A DNA stretch of 64,000 nucleotides, taken from Acidobacteriota bacterium. GTDB taxonomy: Bacteria > Acidobacteriota > Holophagae > Holophagales > Holophagaceae. Each line of letters starts with the position of its first letter. The first letter of the stretch is position 1. The notes below the pieces were generated by a model, which ran no database searches, had not been told where the DNA came from, and worked only from the letters and a program-made list of their open reading frames with translations. The translations under genes were made by a program, and so were the position numbers. Shown piece after piece: positions 25,768 through 33,377 of the stretch. Location of the stretch: contig JACPUT010000002.1 of the NCBI GenBank assembly GCA_016192145.1, positions 124,001 to 188,000 on the forward strand, read 5' to 3'.

Positions 25768-26805
25768 ATGGACAAGAAGCTCAGCCGCGCCGCCATCTTT
25801 GAATCCGTGAACGGGTACGTGGTGCCCGGCACCTCGGCGAACCTGGCTACGTTGAAGGCCCTGAAGGGCATCGACGTGCAGGGGGGCGGCATCACCGTGC
25901 AGCTCGGCATGCTCGACGCCTACCAGGATCGCGAGGCGGAAATCCGCGCCGCCCTCACGGACAAGCTCAAGGCCCAGGACGGCGTGACCTCCGTGAACGT
26001 GGCCTTCACCTGGGAGAAGACCCCCCAGGTCGAGTTCAAGAACCTCCTGCCCACCGTGAAGCACGCCATCGTCGTAGGCTCCGGCAAGGGCGGCGTGGGC
26101 AAGTCCACCGTGGCCGCCAACCTCGCCATCGCCTTGGCCCAGCAGGGCCTCAAGGTGGGCCTCCTGGACGCGGACCTCTACGGCCCCTCCATGGGCATGA
26201 TGTTCGGTGTCACCGAGGGTCCCGAGGGCACCCCCGAGGGCAAGATCAAGCCCGTCGACAAATTCGGGATCAAGCTCATGAGCATGGCCTTCCTCATCGA
26301 CGAGGACCGGCCCGTCGTGTGGCGCGGCCCCATGCTCAACAAGGCCCTCACCCAGTTCATGGCGGACGTGCTCTGGGGCGATCTCGACGTGCTCCTCATG
26401 GACCTGCCCCCCGGCACGGGCGACGTGCAGATCAGCCTCATCCAGAACGCCCACGTGAAGGGGGCCGTCATCGTCTCCACGCCCCAGGACGTGGCCTTCC
26501 TCGACGCCAAGAAGGCCATCGGCATGTTCAACGTGGTGAAGGTGCCCGTGCTCGGCATGATCGAGAACATGAGCAGCTACGTGTGCCCCAAGTGCGGCGA
26601 GGAGACCCAGATCTTCGGTCACGGCGGGGTGAAGAAGGCCGCCGAACGCATGGAACTCCCCTTCCTGGGCGAGATCCCCATCGACCTGGCCATCCGCGAG
26701 GGCGGTGACAACGGCAAGCCCCTCGTCGTGGCCCACCCCGACAGCCCCCAGGCCAAGGGCTTCCACGCCATCGCGAAGGGCCTGCGGGAGAAGCTGGGGC
26801 TGTAG
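25768..26805 (+). CDS. mrp: Mrp/NBP35 family iron-sulfur carrier ATPase (ApbC-like)
   Basis: P-loop ATPase of 345 aa that carries and delivers Fe-S clusters. The start chosen is the second of two close ATGs (GGAG with 6-bp spacing). The N-terminal domain (about 1-90) is MIP18/DUF59-like. The deviant Walker A GSGKGGVGKST begins at residue 104, DADLYGPSMGMMFG and DLPPGTGDVQ follow, and Cys273/Cys276 in YVCPKCG are the cluster-binding CxxC that bridges the dimer. It stands alone, with repeat elements on both sides. Confidence 0.94.
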   Translation: MDKKLSRAAIFESVNGYVVPGTSANLATLKALKGIDVQGGGITVQLGMLDAYQDREAEIRAALTDKLKAQDGVTSVNVAFTWEKTPQVEFKNLLPTVKHAIVVGSGKGGVGKSTVAANLAIALAQQGLKVGLLDADLYGPSMGMMFGVTEGPEGTPEGKIKPVDKFGIKLMSMAFLIDEDRPVVWRGPMLNKALTQFMADVLWGDLDVLLMDLPPGTGDVQISLIQNAHVKGAVIVSTPQDVAFLDAKKAIGMFNVVKVPVLGMIENMSSYVCPKCGEETQIFGHGGVKKAAERMELPFLGEIPIDLAIREGGDNGKPLVVAHPDSPQAKGFHAIAKGLREKLGL

Positions 26806-26806
26806 C

Positions 26807-26939
26807 AGGCTGGAGGCTTCGGGCTGGAGGCTGGAGGCTGGAATCGGTGCGGGCGCCCCCCGGGGGCGCCCGTTCCATGTCAGGTGCGGCCCGTGGGGCC
26901 GCCGCAGATTCCCCCTCCAGTCTCCAGCCTCCAGCCCCA
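26807..26939. repeat. Inverted-arm element, GGAGGCT type, copy 1
   Basis: Left arm: tandem CTGGAGG/GGCTGGA units (26807-26843). Right arm: TCCAGTCTCCAGCCTCCAG (about 26914-26939), the inverse. Inside lies a GGGCGCCCCCCGGGGGCGCCC hairpin-forming block. It begins at the mrp stop. A second copy lies at 27738-27863. Confidence 0.82.
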
Positions 26940-26979
26940 CTTGGCCCGCCCTGTGCAATCCTCCCCCCGGGAGGCCCCC

Positions 26980-27600
26980 ATGAGCGCCAAGTCGCCGTCC
27001 GCGCCGGTCATCGCCGTGGCCAACCTGAAGGGCGGCGTCGGGAAATCGACGCTGGCCGTCCACCTGGCCTACTACCTGGAAGCCCTCCTGGTGGATCTGG
27101 ACCCCCAAGGGGATGCCACCGATTGGGCCGCCCGTTCGGGTTGGGTGCAGTGCCACCAGGCCCCCACCTGGGCCGAAGCCCACCGGACCCTGGCGAAGGC
27201 GGAGGGCCCCCTGGTGCTGGATTGCCCCCCGGGGGAGGGCGCCCACCTGGTGGATGTGCTGGCGGCCGCGGATCTGGTGGTGATCCCCACCAAGGCCGGG
27301 CGGCAGGATCTGCGGGCGGTGGGCCGCATGCTCGAGCTGGTGAAGGAGGCCCGGCGGGGACACCGGGGCCTCAAGGCCGGCCTCGTGTTCAACGAGGTGA
27401 AGAGCCAGACGAATCTCGCCGCGGAGGTGGAGGAGGCCCTGCGGCACCTGAAGGACGCCACCTTCCTGGGGGCCCTGGGCAGCCGACAGGCCTTCGTGGA
27501 GGCCTTCGCCGCAGGCAGGGCCATGACCTCGGGGCCCGCCTTCGACGAACTCCATGCCGTCCTCAAGCGAACCCGGAAGCTGCTGAAGGAGGTCCAATGA
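26980..27600 (+). CDS. ParA-like ATPase
   Basis: ParA/MinD-superfamily ATPase of 206 aa, started at MSAKSPSAP behind GGAGG. The deviant Walker A NLKGGVGKST (about 15-24) has the signature lysine, and VDLDPQGDATDW is the A' motif. VLDCPPGEGAHLVD is Walker B, and VIPTKAGRQDLRAV follows. It is short and lacks an N-terminal DNA-binding domain, like orphan ParAs (ParC, PpfA, McdA types) that position cargo such as chemoreceptor arrays or organelles. No parB or origin features are nearby. It overlaps a 46-aa Lys-rich gene by ATGA. Confidence 0.9.
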   Translation: MSAKSPSAPVIAVANLKGGVGKSTLAVHLAYYLEALLVDLDPQGDATDWAARSGWVQCHQAPTWAEAHRTLAKAEGPLVLDCPPGEGAHLVDVLAAADLVVIPTKAGRQDLRAVGRMLELVKEARRGHRGLKAGLVFNEVKSQTNLAAEVEEALRHLKDATFLGALGSRQAFVEAFAAGRAMTSGPAFDELHAVLKRTRKLLKEVQ

Positions 27601-27737
27601 CCAAGCCCTCGGATCTCGATCCCCAGGCCTGGATCGCCCAGGGGCGCAAGGAGCGCCAGGCCAAGGCGGAAAAGACGGGCAAGCCCGTACGCAAGGCGGC
27701 GTCTGTACCCAAGGTCAAGAAACCCAAGGCCAAGTAG
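27597..27737 (+). CDS. 46-aa Lys-rich protein coupled to ParA
   Basis: Tiny gene whose ATG overlaps the ParA stop. It begins MTKPSDLDPQAWIAQGRKER and ends in a run of Lys/Pro/Val (SVPKVKKPKAK), strongly basic. It is below usual gene-calling cut-offs but the coupling and neighbour-like codon use support it. Partner proteins of orphan ParAs often stimulate ATP hydrolysis through a short basic peptide, so a role as ParA activator or adaptor is possible. That is inference; I know no family for it. Confidence 0.7.
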   Translation: MTKPSDLDPQAWIAQGRKERQAKAEKTGKPVRKAASVPKVKKPKAK

Positions 27738-27863
27738 GCCGGAGGCTGGAGGCTGGAGACCGGAGGCTGGATTCGGAAGGCGGGCGCGATGCGCCCGCAC
27801 CCAACCTCCTTGCGGGGCGGAGCCCCGCCGCCCTTTCCCACCTCCAGTCTCCAGCCTCCCGCC
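27738..27863. repeat. Inverted-arm element, GGAGGCT type, copy 2
   Basis: Left arm GGCCGGAGGCTGGAGGCTGG and onward to 27771; right arm CCTCCAGTCTCCAGCCTCCC (27841-27860). Internal GGGCGC/GCGCCC and GGGGCGGAGCCCCG stems lie between. It starts right after the stop of the small gene, the same placement as copy 1. Confidence 0.82.
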
Positions 27864-27879
27864 TGATAGCCTGTCCCCC

Positions 27880-28323
27880 ATGGCCAAGCCCGTCATTCCC
27901 TCCGCCGTCGCCTCGGATCTGCTGGACCGGCTGCAGGCGCGGTTCCACCCCTGGCCCCTCATCAAAGATTGGGACCTCACCATCGACGAGGTGGCGCCGG
28001 GGTTCGCCCTCATGCGTCTGGAGCCCGGCCCCCGCACCACCAACCGCGGGCGCGGCAACATCAACGGCGGCGTGCTGGCCACCATGGTGGACATGGTGGG
28101 GGCCGTGGCCCTCTCCACGGCCTTCGACGGGCTCATGCCCTTCGCCACCTCCGACCTCCACGTGCGCTACCTGGAGCCGGCCGTGGGGCCCGCCGTGGCC
28201 ACGGCTTCGGTGCTGCGCCTCTCCCGGGCGGGTGCCGTAGTTGAGGCTCGGGTGCACTGCGCCGAGAAGCTCGTGGTGGCCGCGACGATGAACTTCAGCA
28301 TCAAATCCAACCTGGCAGGCTGA
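27880..28323 (+). CDS. PaaI-type hotdog thioesterase
   Basis: Acyl-CoA thioesterase family protein of 147 aa with one hotdog domain. NRGRGNINGGVLATMVDMVGAVA matches the family signature NxxGxxHGG...D with a substitution: the usual HGG is NGG, and Asp in MVDM follows on the long helix. FATSDLHVRYLEPA is the conserved strand. The start is ATG. The substrate is unknown; members act on phenylacetyl-CoA or medium-chain acyl-CoAs. It precedes the K+ channel gene by 4 bp and may be co-transcribed. Confidence 0.85.
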   Translation: MAKPVIPSAVASDLLDRLQARFHPWPLIKDWDLTIDEVAPGFALMRLEPGPRTTNRGRGNINGGVLATMVDMVGAVALSTAFDGLMPFATSDLHVRYLEPAVGPAVATASVLRLSRAGAVVEARVHCAEKLVVAATMNFSIKSNLAG

Positions 28324-28327
28324 TCCC

Positions 28328-29353
28328 GTGAGAGATCTGCCACCCCTCCACCGGTTCCGCTTCACGGTGCTCCTCCTCGCGCTCGTCGTGTGCGTGGGGG
28401 CGGCGGGCTACCACCTGATGTCCCGGACGGACCTCGTGGACAGCTTCTACATGGCCGTCACCACCCTGTTCACGGTGGGCTTCCGGGAGCTCGGCCAGGT
28501 CAGCACGGGGAGCAAGCTCTTCACCATCGGGTACCTCGTGGCGGGCTTGGGTGTGGCCACCTACGCCCTCTCCAATCTCACGGCCCTCATCGTGGAGGGG
28601 GACCTCCAAGGCTATCTACGGGAGCGACGCATGGATAAGCGGCTCGATTCGCTGCAGGACCACATCATCGTCTGCGGCCTCGGCAAGATGGGCTTTCAGG
28701 CGGTGCTGGAGCTGAAGGCCTCGGGCGTGCCCTTCGTGGTCATCGAGCAGGACAATCAGAAGGGGAACAATCCCAGGATCTCCGGCGAGATCATCCTGCA
28801 CGGCAACGCCATGCATGAACACATCCTCGAGCGGGCGGGCATCCGGCGGGCCCGGGGCCTCATGGCGGCCCTCACCTCCGACGCCGACAACGTGCTCGTC
28901 ACCCTCATGGCCAAGGAGCTGAATCCCGGGCTCCTCGTGGTGGCCCGCAACGCCAAGCTGGGTACCGAAAGGCAGCTGAAGGCGGCCGGAGCCACCCACA
29001 TCGTGAGCCCCTATGAGATCGGCGGGCGGCGCATGGCCGCCCTGCTCATGAACCCAAACCTCATGGACATGTTTGACATCGTCCTGAACCAGGACCAGCT
29101 TGAGCTGGGCCTGGAGCGCATCCAGATCCACCCCAGCTCCTGGATGGCGGGCAAGGTGCTGCGGGATGCCCGCATGCGCGACACCACGGGCTGCCTCATC
29201 GTGGGCATCCGCCGGGAGGGCCAGGGCCTCCACTTCAACCCCCAGGGCTCCGACAGCTTCGAGGCCGGGGACGAGGTGCTGGTGATGGGCCCCACCGCCG
29301 CGCTGAAATCCTTCGAAAGCCAGGCCCGCGGGGAATCCGAACCCCCGCGCTAG
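28328..29353 (+). CDS. Potassium channel with RCK (TrkA-N/TrkA-C) domains
   Basis: Two-helix channel protein of 341 aa, GTG start. Helix one lies at about 12-30, the pore loop has TTLFTVGFREL (about 44-56) and helix two at about 62-85. A TrkA-N Rossmann domain follows (HIIVCGLGKMGFQAVLEL, about 112-230) and then TrkA-C (about 250-335). This is the MthK-like ligand-gated layout. The selectivity filter reads TVGFR instead of the canonical TVGYG, a replacement of the last filter glycine. The gene ends back-to-back with the M28 peptidase without any spacer. Confidence 0.9.
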   Translation: MRDLPPLHRFRFTVLLLALVVCVGAAGYHLMSRTDLVDSFYMAVTTLFTVGFRELGQVSTGSKLFTIGYLVAGLGVATYALSNLTALIVEGDLQGYLRERRMDKRLDSLQDHIIVCGLGKMGFQAVLELKASGVPFVVIEQDNQKGNNPRISGEIILHGNAMHEHILERAGIRRARGLMAALTSDADNVLVTLMAKELNPGLLVVARNAKLGTERQLKAAGATHIVSPYEIGGRRMAALLMNPNLMDMFDIVLNQDQLELGLERIQIHPSSWMAGKVLRDARMRDTTGCLIVGIRREGQGLHFNPQGSDSFEAGDEVLVMGPTAALKSFESQARGESEPPR

Positions 29354-30817
29354 CTAGCGCGCGGGCTCGCGGGGCGCCTCGGGGGCCTTGTGGGGCAGGC
29401 GCTGCTCGAGGTTGGCCAGTTCCCAGGCCGTGACGGCCAGGGCCTGCGCGCCCTGCAGGAGGGCCTCGGGCTGCACGCGTTCGAAGCTGTCCACGTGGCT
29501 GTGGTGGGTGTGGGAGAAGTAGTCCTCGGCGTCCTGCTGGGCCGAGAAGGCGGGCACGCCGTAGGGGAGGAAGGAGGCGTGGTCCGTGGACCCCATCCGC
29601 GCCAACGACACCTCCCGCAGGCCGAAGTCGTTCATGGGGGAGATGACGGAGGCCATGACGGCCTTCACATCCTCGCGGCCCTGCAGGGCCCAGCCGCGGA
29701 TGCGGCCCGTGCCCATGTCATCCACGATGACGGCCTGCACCTTGTCCAGCTCATCCTTGTGGGCCTTGGCATAGGCCTTGGAACCCAGAAGGCCCTGTTC
29801 CTCGCCGGAGAAGAGCACCACCCGGATGGTGCGCTTGGGTTTCGCCCCGCTGGCGAGGATGGCCCGCAGGGCTTCAAGGGAGGCGCAGGTGCCCGTGCCG
29901 TTGTCGTTGGCGCCCGTGGAGAGGTCCCAGCTATCCATGTGGGCCCCGATGATGACGACCTCCTCGGGCTTTTCGCCGCCGCGGATCTCGCCCACCACGT
30001 TGTAGTCCTTCACGGGGGCCTTGGAGAGCTTGCCGCCCAGCTGGAGCTCCAGCTTCACGGGCTCCTTGCGGGCCAGCAGGCGCTGCAACTGCTTGAAGCC
30101 CTCCTGGGTGAGGGTGGCCACCGGGACGGGGACCTTGGCGATTTCCCTGAAAGTGCGCCCACCGGTGGTGAGGAGGCCGTACTGCTTGTTGCTCATGGTG
30201 AGCACCGCCAATACGCCCTCGTCCTTGAGGAATTGGTTCAGGGTGTCCTGCTCCTGCGGGTTCGGCATGCCCGCAGGTCGCGGCGCGCCGGGGGCCGGGC
30301 GGGCGCCCATGGCGCGCAGGAGGATCTTGCCCTTGAGCTGGCCCTTGAGGGCCTGGAGGGTCGCCAGCTTGAAGTCGGCGGGCTCCAGGACCTCACCCAC
30401 CACGGGCTTGTCGAAGCCGGGGGTGAAGGCGTTGTGGGCGATCATCAGCGGCATCTGGTTGTGGGTGAGCAGGCGGGCCTGATCCACGCCGCGGGTCCAG
30501 GCGAAGCCGAAGTCCCAGGCCTCCTCGTGCACGTTCTGGGCGCCCATCTGGGTGAGCTTGGCCTGGGCCCAGGCGTGGGCCCTGCGCATGCGCTCGGAGC
30601 CCGTGAGGCGGGGGCCGATGGTGTCCACCAGTTCCTGGAGATCGGCCAGCTGCTGGCCCTGCTCGGCGATGAGCTTCATCAATTGGCCGGGTACGCCGGC
30701 GGGGAACTGGGGAGGCCTGGGGGCGGTGGCGGCGGGGGGCGCTGCGGGAACGGGGGTCTGACCGACGAGGAGGGTCGGCAGCAGGGCCAGGAGCGAGGCA
30801 CGAAGGGCGGGACGCAT
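29354..30817 (-). CDS. M28 family zinc aminopeptidase, secreted
   Basis: Exported peptidase of 487 aa, started at MRPALRASLL behind GGAG, with a signal peptide ending near VGQTPVPA and a Pro/Ala-rich linker. A protease-associated (PA) insert spans about 140-260. The catalytic M28 domain has the zinc ligands in IIGAHMDSWDL, GANDNGTG, the catalytic FSGEEQGLLGS Glu pair, the Asp in GSTDHAS and the final His in SHVDSFE. It cleaves N-terminal residues from peptides in the periplasm or outside. Alone in its transcription unit. Confidence 0.92.
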   Translation of the reverse strand: MRPALRASLLALLPTLLVGQTPVPAAPPAATAPRPPQFPAGVPGQLMKLIAEQGQQLADLQELVDTIGPRLTGSERMRRAHAWAQAKLTQMGAQNVHEEAWDFGFAWTRGVDQARLLTHNQMPLMIAHNAFTPGFDKPVVGEVLEPADFKLATLQALKGQLKGKILLRAMGARPAPGAPRPAGMPNPQEQDTLNQFLKDEGVLAVLTMSNKQYGLLTTGGRTFREIAKVPVPVATLTQEGFKQLQRLLARKEPVKLELQLGGKLSKAPVKDYNVVGEIRGGEKPEEVVIIGAHMDSWDLSTGANDNGTGTCASLEALRAILASGAKPKRTIRVVLFSGEEQGLLGSKAYAKAHKDELDKVQAVIVDDMGTGRIRGWALQGREDVKAVMASVISPMNDFGLREVSLARMGSTDHASFLPYGVPAFSAQQDAEDYFSHTHHSHVDSFERVQPEALLQGAQALAVTAWELANLEQRLPHKAPEAPREPAR

Positions 30818-30913
30818 GGGGACTCCGGGAGGAATCACCAAGCATCCCGCCACGAGGTCCGGAGGGGTGGGGAGTGGCCCCGGTGGAGGCTCGACTGGCC
30901 CCATAAATGGGAA

Positions 30914-30942
30914 CCCCGCGCTCGGGGAGGCCGGTCGCGGGG
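30914..30942 (-). terminator. Hairpin downstream of the ALDH7 gene
   Basis: CCCCGCG at 30914-30920 pairs with CGCGGGG at 30936-30942, about 24 bp past the dehydrogenase stop. The T-tract on the minus strand is weak (TTCCCATTTAT). Confidence 0.55.
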
Positions 30943-30965
30943 CTTTGTTTGGCTAGCTGAATGGG

Positions 30966-32510
30966 CTAGATATCGAACTTCACGCCCTGGGCCAGGGGTA
31001 GCTTCGTGGAGTAGTTGATGGTGCAGGTCTGGCGGCGCATGTAGACCTTCCAGGCATCCGATCCCGACTCGCGGCCGCCGCCCGTCTCCTTCTCGCCGCC
31101 GAAGGCCCCGCCGATCTCGGCGCCGGAGGTGCCGATGTTCACGTTGGCGATGCCGCAGTCGCTGCCCGCCGCGGAGAGGAAGGCCTCGCTGTGGTGGATG
31201 TTCGTCGTGAAGATGGCGGAGCTGAGGCCCTGGGCCACGGCGTTGTGCTGCGCGATGGCGTCTTCGAGCTTCTCGAACTCGAAGATGTAGAGGATGGGGG
31301 CGAAGGTCTCCTCGCAGCTGATGTCCAGCTGCTTGGCGGCCTTGATGAGGGTGGGCGTCACGAAGTTACCCTTGCCCTCGAGGCGCTTGCCACCGTAGAC
31401 GATCTCGCCGCCCTCGCGCACGGCCTCGCTGATGGCGTGTTCAAAGTCCTTCACCGCCTGCTCGTCGATGAGGGGACCGACGAGGATGCCACCTTCCAGG
31501 GGGCTGCCGATGGGCAGGGAGGCGTAGGCCTTCTTCAGCTTCTCCACGAAGCCCGCGGCGATGCCCTTTTGAAGGAAGAGGCGGCGGGTCGTGGTGCAGC
31601 GCTGGCCGGCGGTGCCCGCGGCGCCGAAGGCCACGGCCCGCAGGGCCAGATCCAGGTTGGCGTCGTCCATGACGATGATGCCGTTGTTGCCGCCGAGCTC
31701 CAGAAGGCTGCGGCCGAAGCGCTGGGCGCAGGCTTCGCCGACGTGGCGGCCCATGCGCACGGAGCCCGTGAAGCTCACGAGGGGGATGCGCTTGTCGTGG
31801 TTGATGCGCTCGCCCACGTCCTTGCCGCGGCCCACGATGAGCGTGAAGACGCCGGGCATCTGGTGGCGGGCCATGACGCGATCCACGATCTTCTGCACGG
31901 CCACGGCGCAGAGGGGCACCTTGGAGGAGGGCTTCCACACGGTGGTGTCGCCGCAGACCATGGCGAGCATGGCGTTCCACGCCCACACGGCCATGGGGAA
32001 GTTGAAGGCGGTGATCACGGCCACGGGGCCCAGGGGGTGCCACTGCTCGTACATGCGGTGGCCGGGGCGCTCGGAGTGCATGGAGAGGCCGTAGAGCTGG
32101 CGGCTGAGGCCCACGGCGAAATCGCAGATGTCGATCATCTCCTGCACCTCGCCGAGGCCCTCTGAGTAGATCTTCCCCATCTCCAGGGAGATCAGGGCCC
32201 CCAGGGGCTCCTTGTGCTTGCGGAACTCGTCGCCCAGCTGGCGCACGATCTCGCCGCGCAGGGGAGCGGGCATGGTGCGCAGGGTGGCGAAGGCCTTCGT
32301 GGAGGCCGCCATGATCTGCTCGTAGTCGGCGTCGTTGCCCTGGATGAGGGTCGCGATCAGTTCGCCCGTGGCTGGGTTGTGGGAGGGCAGTTCGGGCCCG
32401 CCGGGCTTGGGGAAGAAGGCGGCGCCATCGGAGACGCCGGATTGGACGGCCTGCAGATCGAGGGCCTTCAGGATCTCGGCCGTGGTCCAGGTGGTGGTGA
32501 TGGCGGTCAT
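30966..32510 (-). CDS. amaB: Aldehyde dehydrogenase, ALDH7 type (aminoadipate semialdehyde dehydrogenase)
   Basis: NAD-dependent dehydrogenase of 514 aa, started at MTAITTTWTTAE behind AAGGAGG. Diagnostic ALDH7 features are SLEMGKIYSEGLGEVQEMID, AVITAFNFPMAVWAWN, general base Glu in LELGGNNGII and catalytic Cys in GQRCTTTRR. In other bacteria this enzyme oxidises alpha-aminoadipate-6-semialdehyde to aminoadipate in lysine catabolism (inferred here; lysine aminotransferase or cyclase genes are not adjacent). A 14-bp palindrome lies 33 bp before the start and could be an operator. Confidence 0.93.
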   Translation of the reverse strand: MTAITTTWTTAEILKALDLQAVQSGVSDGAAFFPKPGGPELPSHNPATGELIATLIQGNDADYEQIMAASTKAFATLRTMPAPLRGEIVRQLGDEFRKHKEPLGALISLEMGKIYSEGLGEVQEMIDICDFAVGLSRQLYGLSMHSERPGHRMYEQWHPLGPVAVITAFNFPMAVWAWNAMLAMVCGDTTVWKPSSKVPLCAVAVQKIVDRVMARHQMPGVFTLIVGRGKDVGERINHDKRIPLVSFTGSVRMGRHVGEACAQRFGRSLLELGGNNGIIVMDDANLDLALRAVAFGAAGTAGQRCTTTRRLFLQKGIAAGFVEKLKKAYASLPIGSPLEGGILVGPLIDEQAVKDFEHAISEAVREGGEIVYGGKRLEGKGNFVTPTLIKAAKQLDISCEETFAPILYIFEFEKLEDAIAQHNAVAQGLSSAIFTTNIHHSEAFLSAAGSDCGIANVNIGTSGAEIGGAFGGEKETGGGRESGSDAWKVYMRRQTCTINYSTKLPLAQGVKFDI

Positions 32511-32542
32511 GGGTCCTCCTTGACGAACGTATGACCCTAAAG

Positions 32543-32556
32543 TTTCCGGCCGGAAA
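32543..32556. promoter_or_regulatory. Palindrome upstream of the ALDH7 gene
   Basis: TTTCCGGCCGGAAA, a perfect 14-bp inverted repeat 33 bp before the dehydrogenase start. A second one, GGCATTTAATGCC, lies at 32598-32610. Either may bind a regulator; none is encoded next to it. Confidence 0.45.
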
Positions 32557-32678
32557 GAAGGGATGTCTAGCTGATGAATGAAAAACCGATGATCCTTCGG
32601 CATTTAATGCCAAAGATCAAAGGGGGCCGGTGATGAAGGGGGATGAACGGGGATGGCACCGCGACCCACCCTCTCCAG

Positions 32679-33251
32679 TCATCGCTGTCCATCGGTGGTT
32701 GTCTTTTGGGGTGCGGCTTTCAGCCAAGCCGGGGCCCATGCCCTCAGGCCCCAGGCCAGTCCGCCCGCCAGCAGGAGCCAACCGATGGGGGATTTCGCGG
32801 CGATGCGGAGGTCCTGGCCGGAGGGTACCGATCCGAAGACGAGGTTGGCCAGGAGGAACACCATGCCCGCCTCGGGCCACCCGAGGACTGGCTTCGCATC
32901 GAGGCGCCACAGGAAGAGCCCGTAGGCCAGGGGCAGCAGGAGCAGGGGCGCGAGGCCCACGAAGAAGGCGTTGTACCAGCGGAGGTTCGCGAAGCCCACG
33001 GAGCCCAGGATGAGGCCGCGTCCCTCGCGGTGGGGAAGCACGGTGAAGTGGACGGGCTGCCCGTTCAACAGCTTCCCGATCAGCCAGTGGCACGTTTCAT
33101 GGCAGAGGGTTCCAGGTAGCGCGAAGAGGGATACCAGCCAGAGGGAACGACGGGTCTGGTTCATGACCCATAGGACGGCGCTCAGGGCTAGGAGGTAGAT
33201 GAGAGTCGGAGCGGGCTGTCCGTCCAAGGGGGTGAGGGAGGGGAAGGGCAT
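32679..33251 (-). CDS. M50-like integral membrane metalloprotein
   Basis: Membrane protein of 190 aa started at MPFPSLTPLD. Helix one lies at about 15-31; the next helix carries HETCH (residues 51-55), an HExxH zinc-binding motif inside the membrane. A later NAFFVGLAPLLLLP resembles the NxxPxPxLDG-type second motif of site-2 proteases but lacks its Asp, so catalytic activity is doubtful. Three or four more helices follow. It could be an inactive or divergent M50 relative. No sigma/anti-sigma gene is adjacent. Confidence 0.65.
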   Translation of the reverse strand: MPFPSLTPLDGQPAPTLIYLLALSAVLWVMNQTRRSLWLVSLFALPGTLCHETCHWLIGKLLNGQPVHFTVLPHREGRGLILGSVGFANLRWYNAFFVGLAPLLLLPLAYGLFLWRLDAKPVLGWPEAGMVFLLANLVFGSVPSGQDLRIAAKSPIGWLLLAGGLAWGLRAWAPAWLKAAPQKTTTDGQR

Positions 33252-33377
33252 GGGCAGATCGGATTCCAGAAGCTGGGTGGGGGCGGTGGCGCTGCGAGGC
33301 CAGGCCAAGGCGCCACCACCATCTCCATCCTGCCGGATCCTCCTGCCCGCTGCCCGGGCTACTTCCAGCCCGAGGGA

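Noticed and set aside
26807-26850. CRISPR-like repeat array
   Set aside because: Units are 7 bp, tandem and inverted in pairs; there are no unique spacers and no cas genes.
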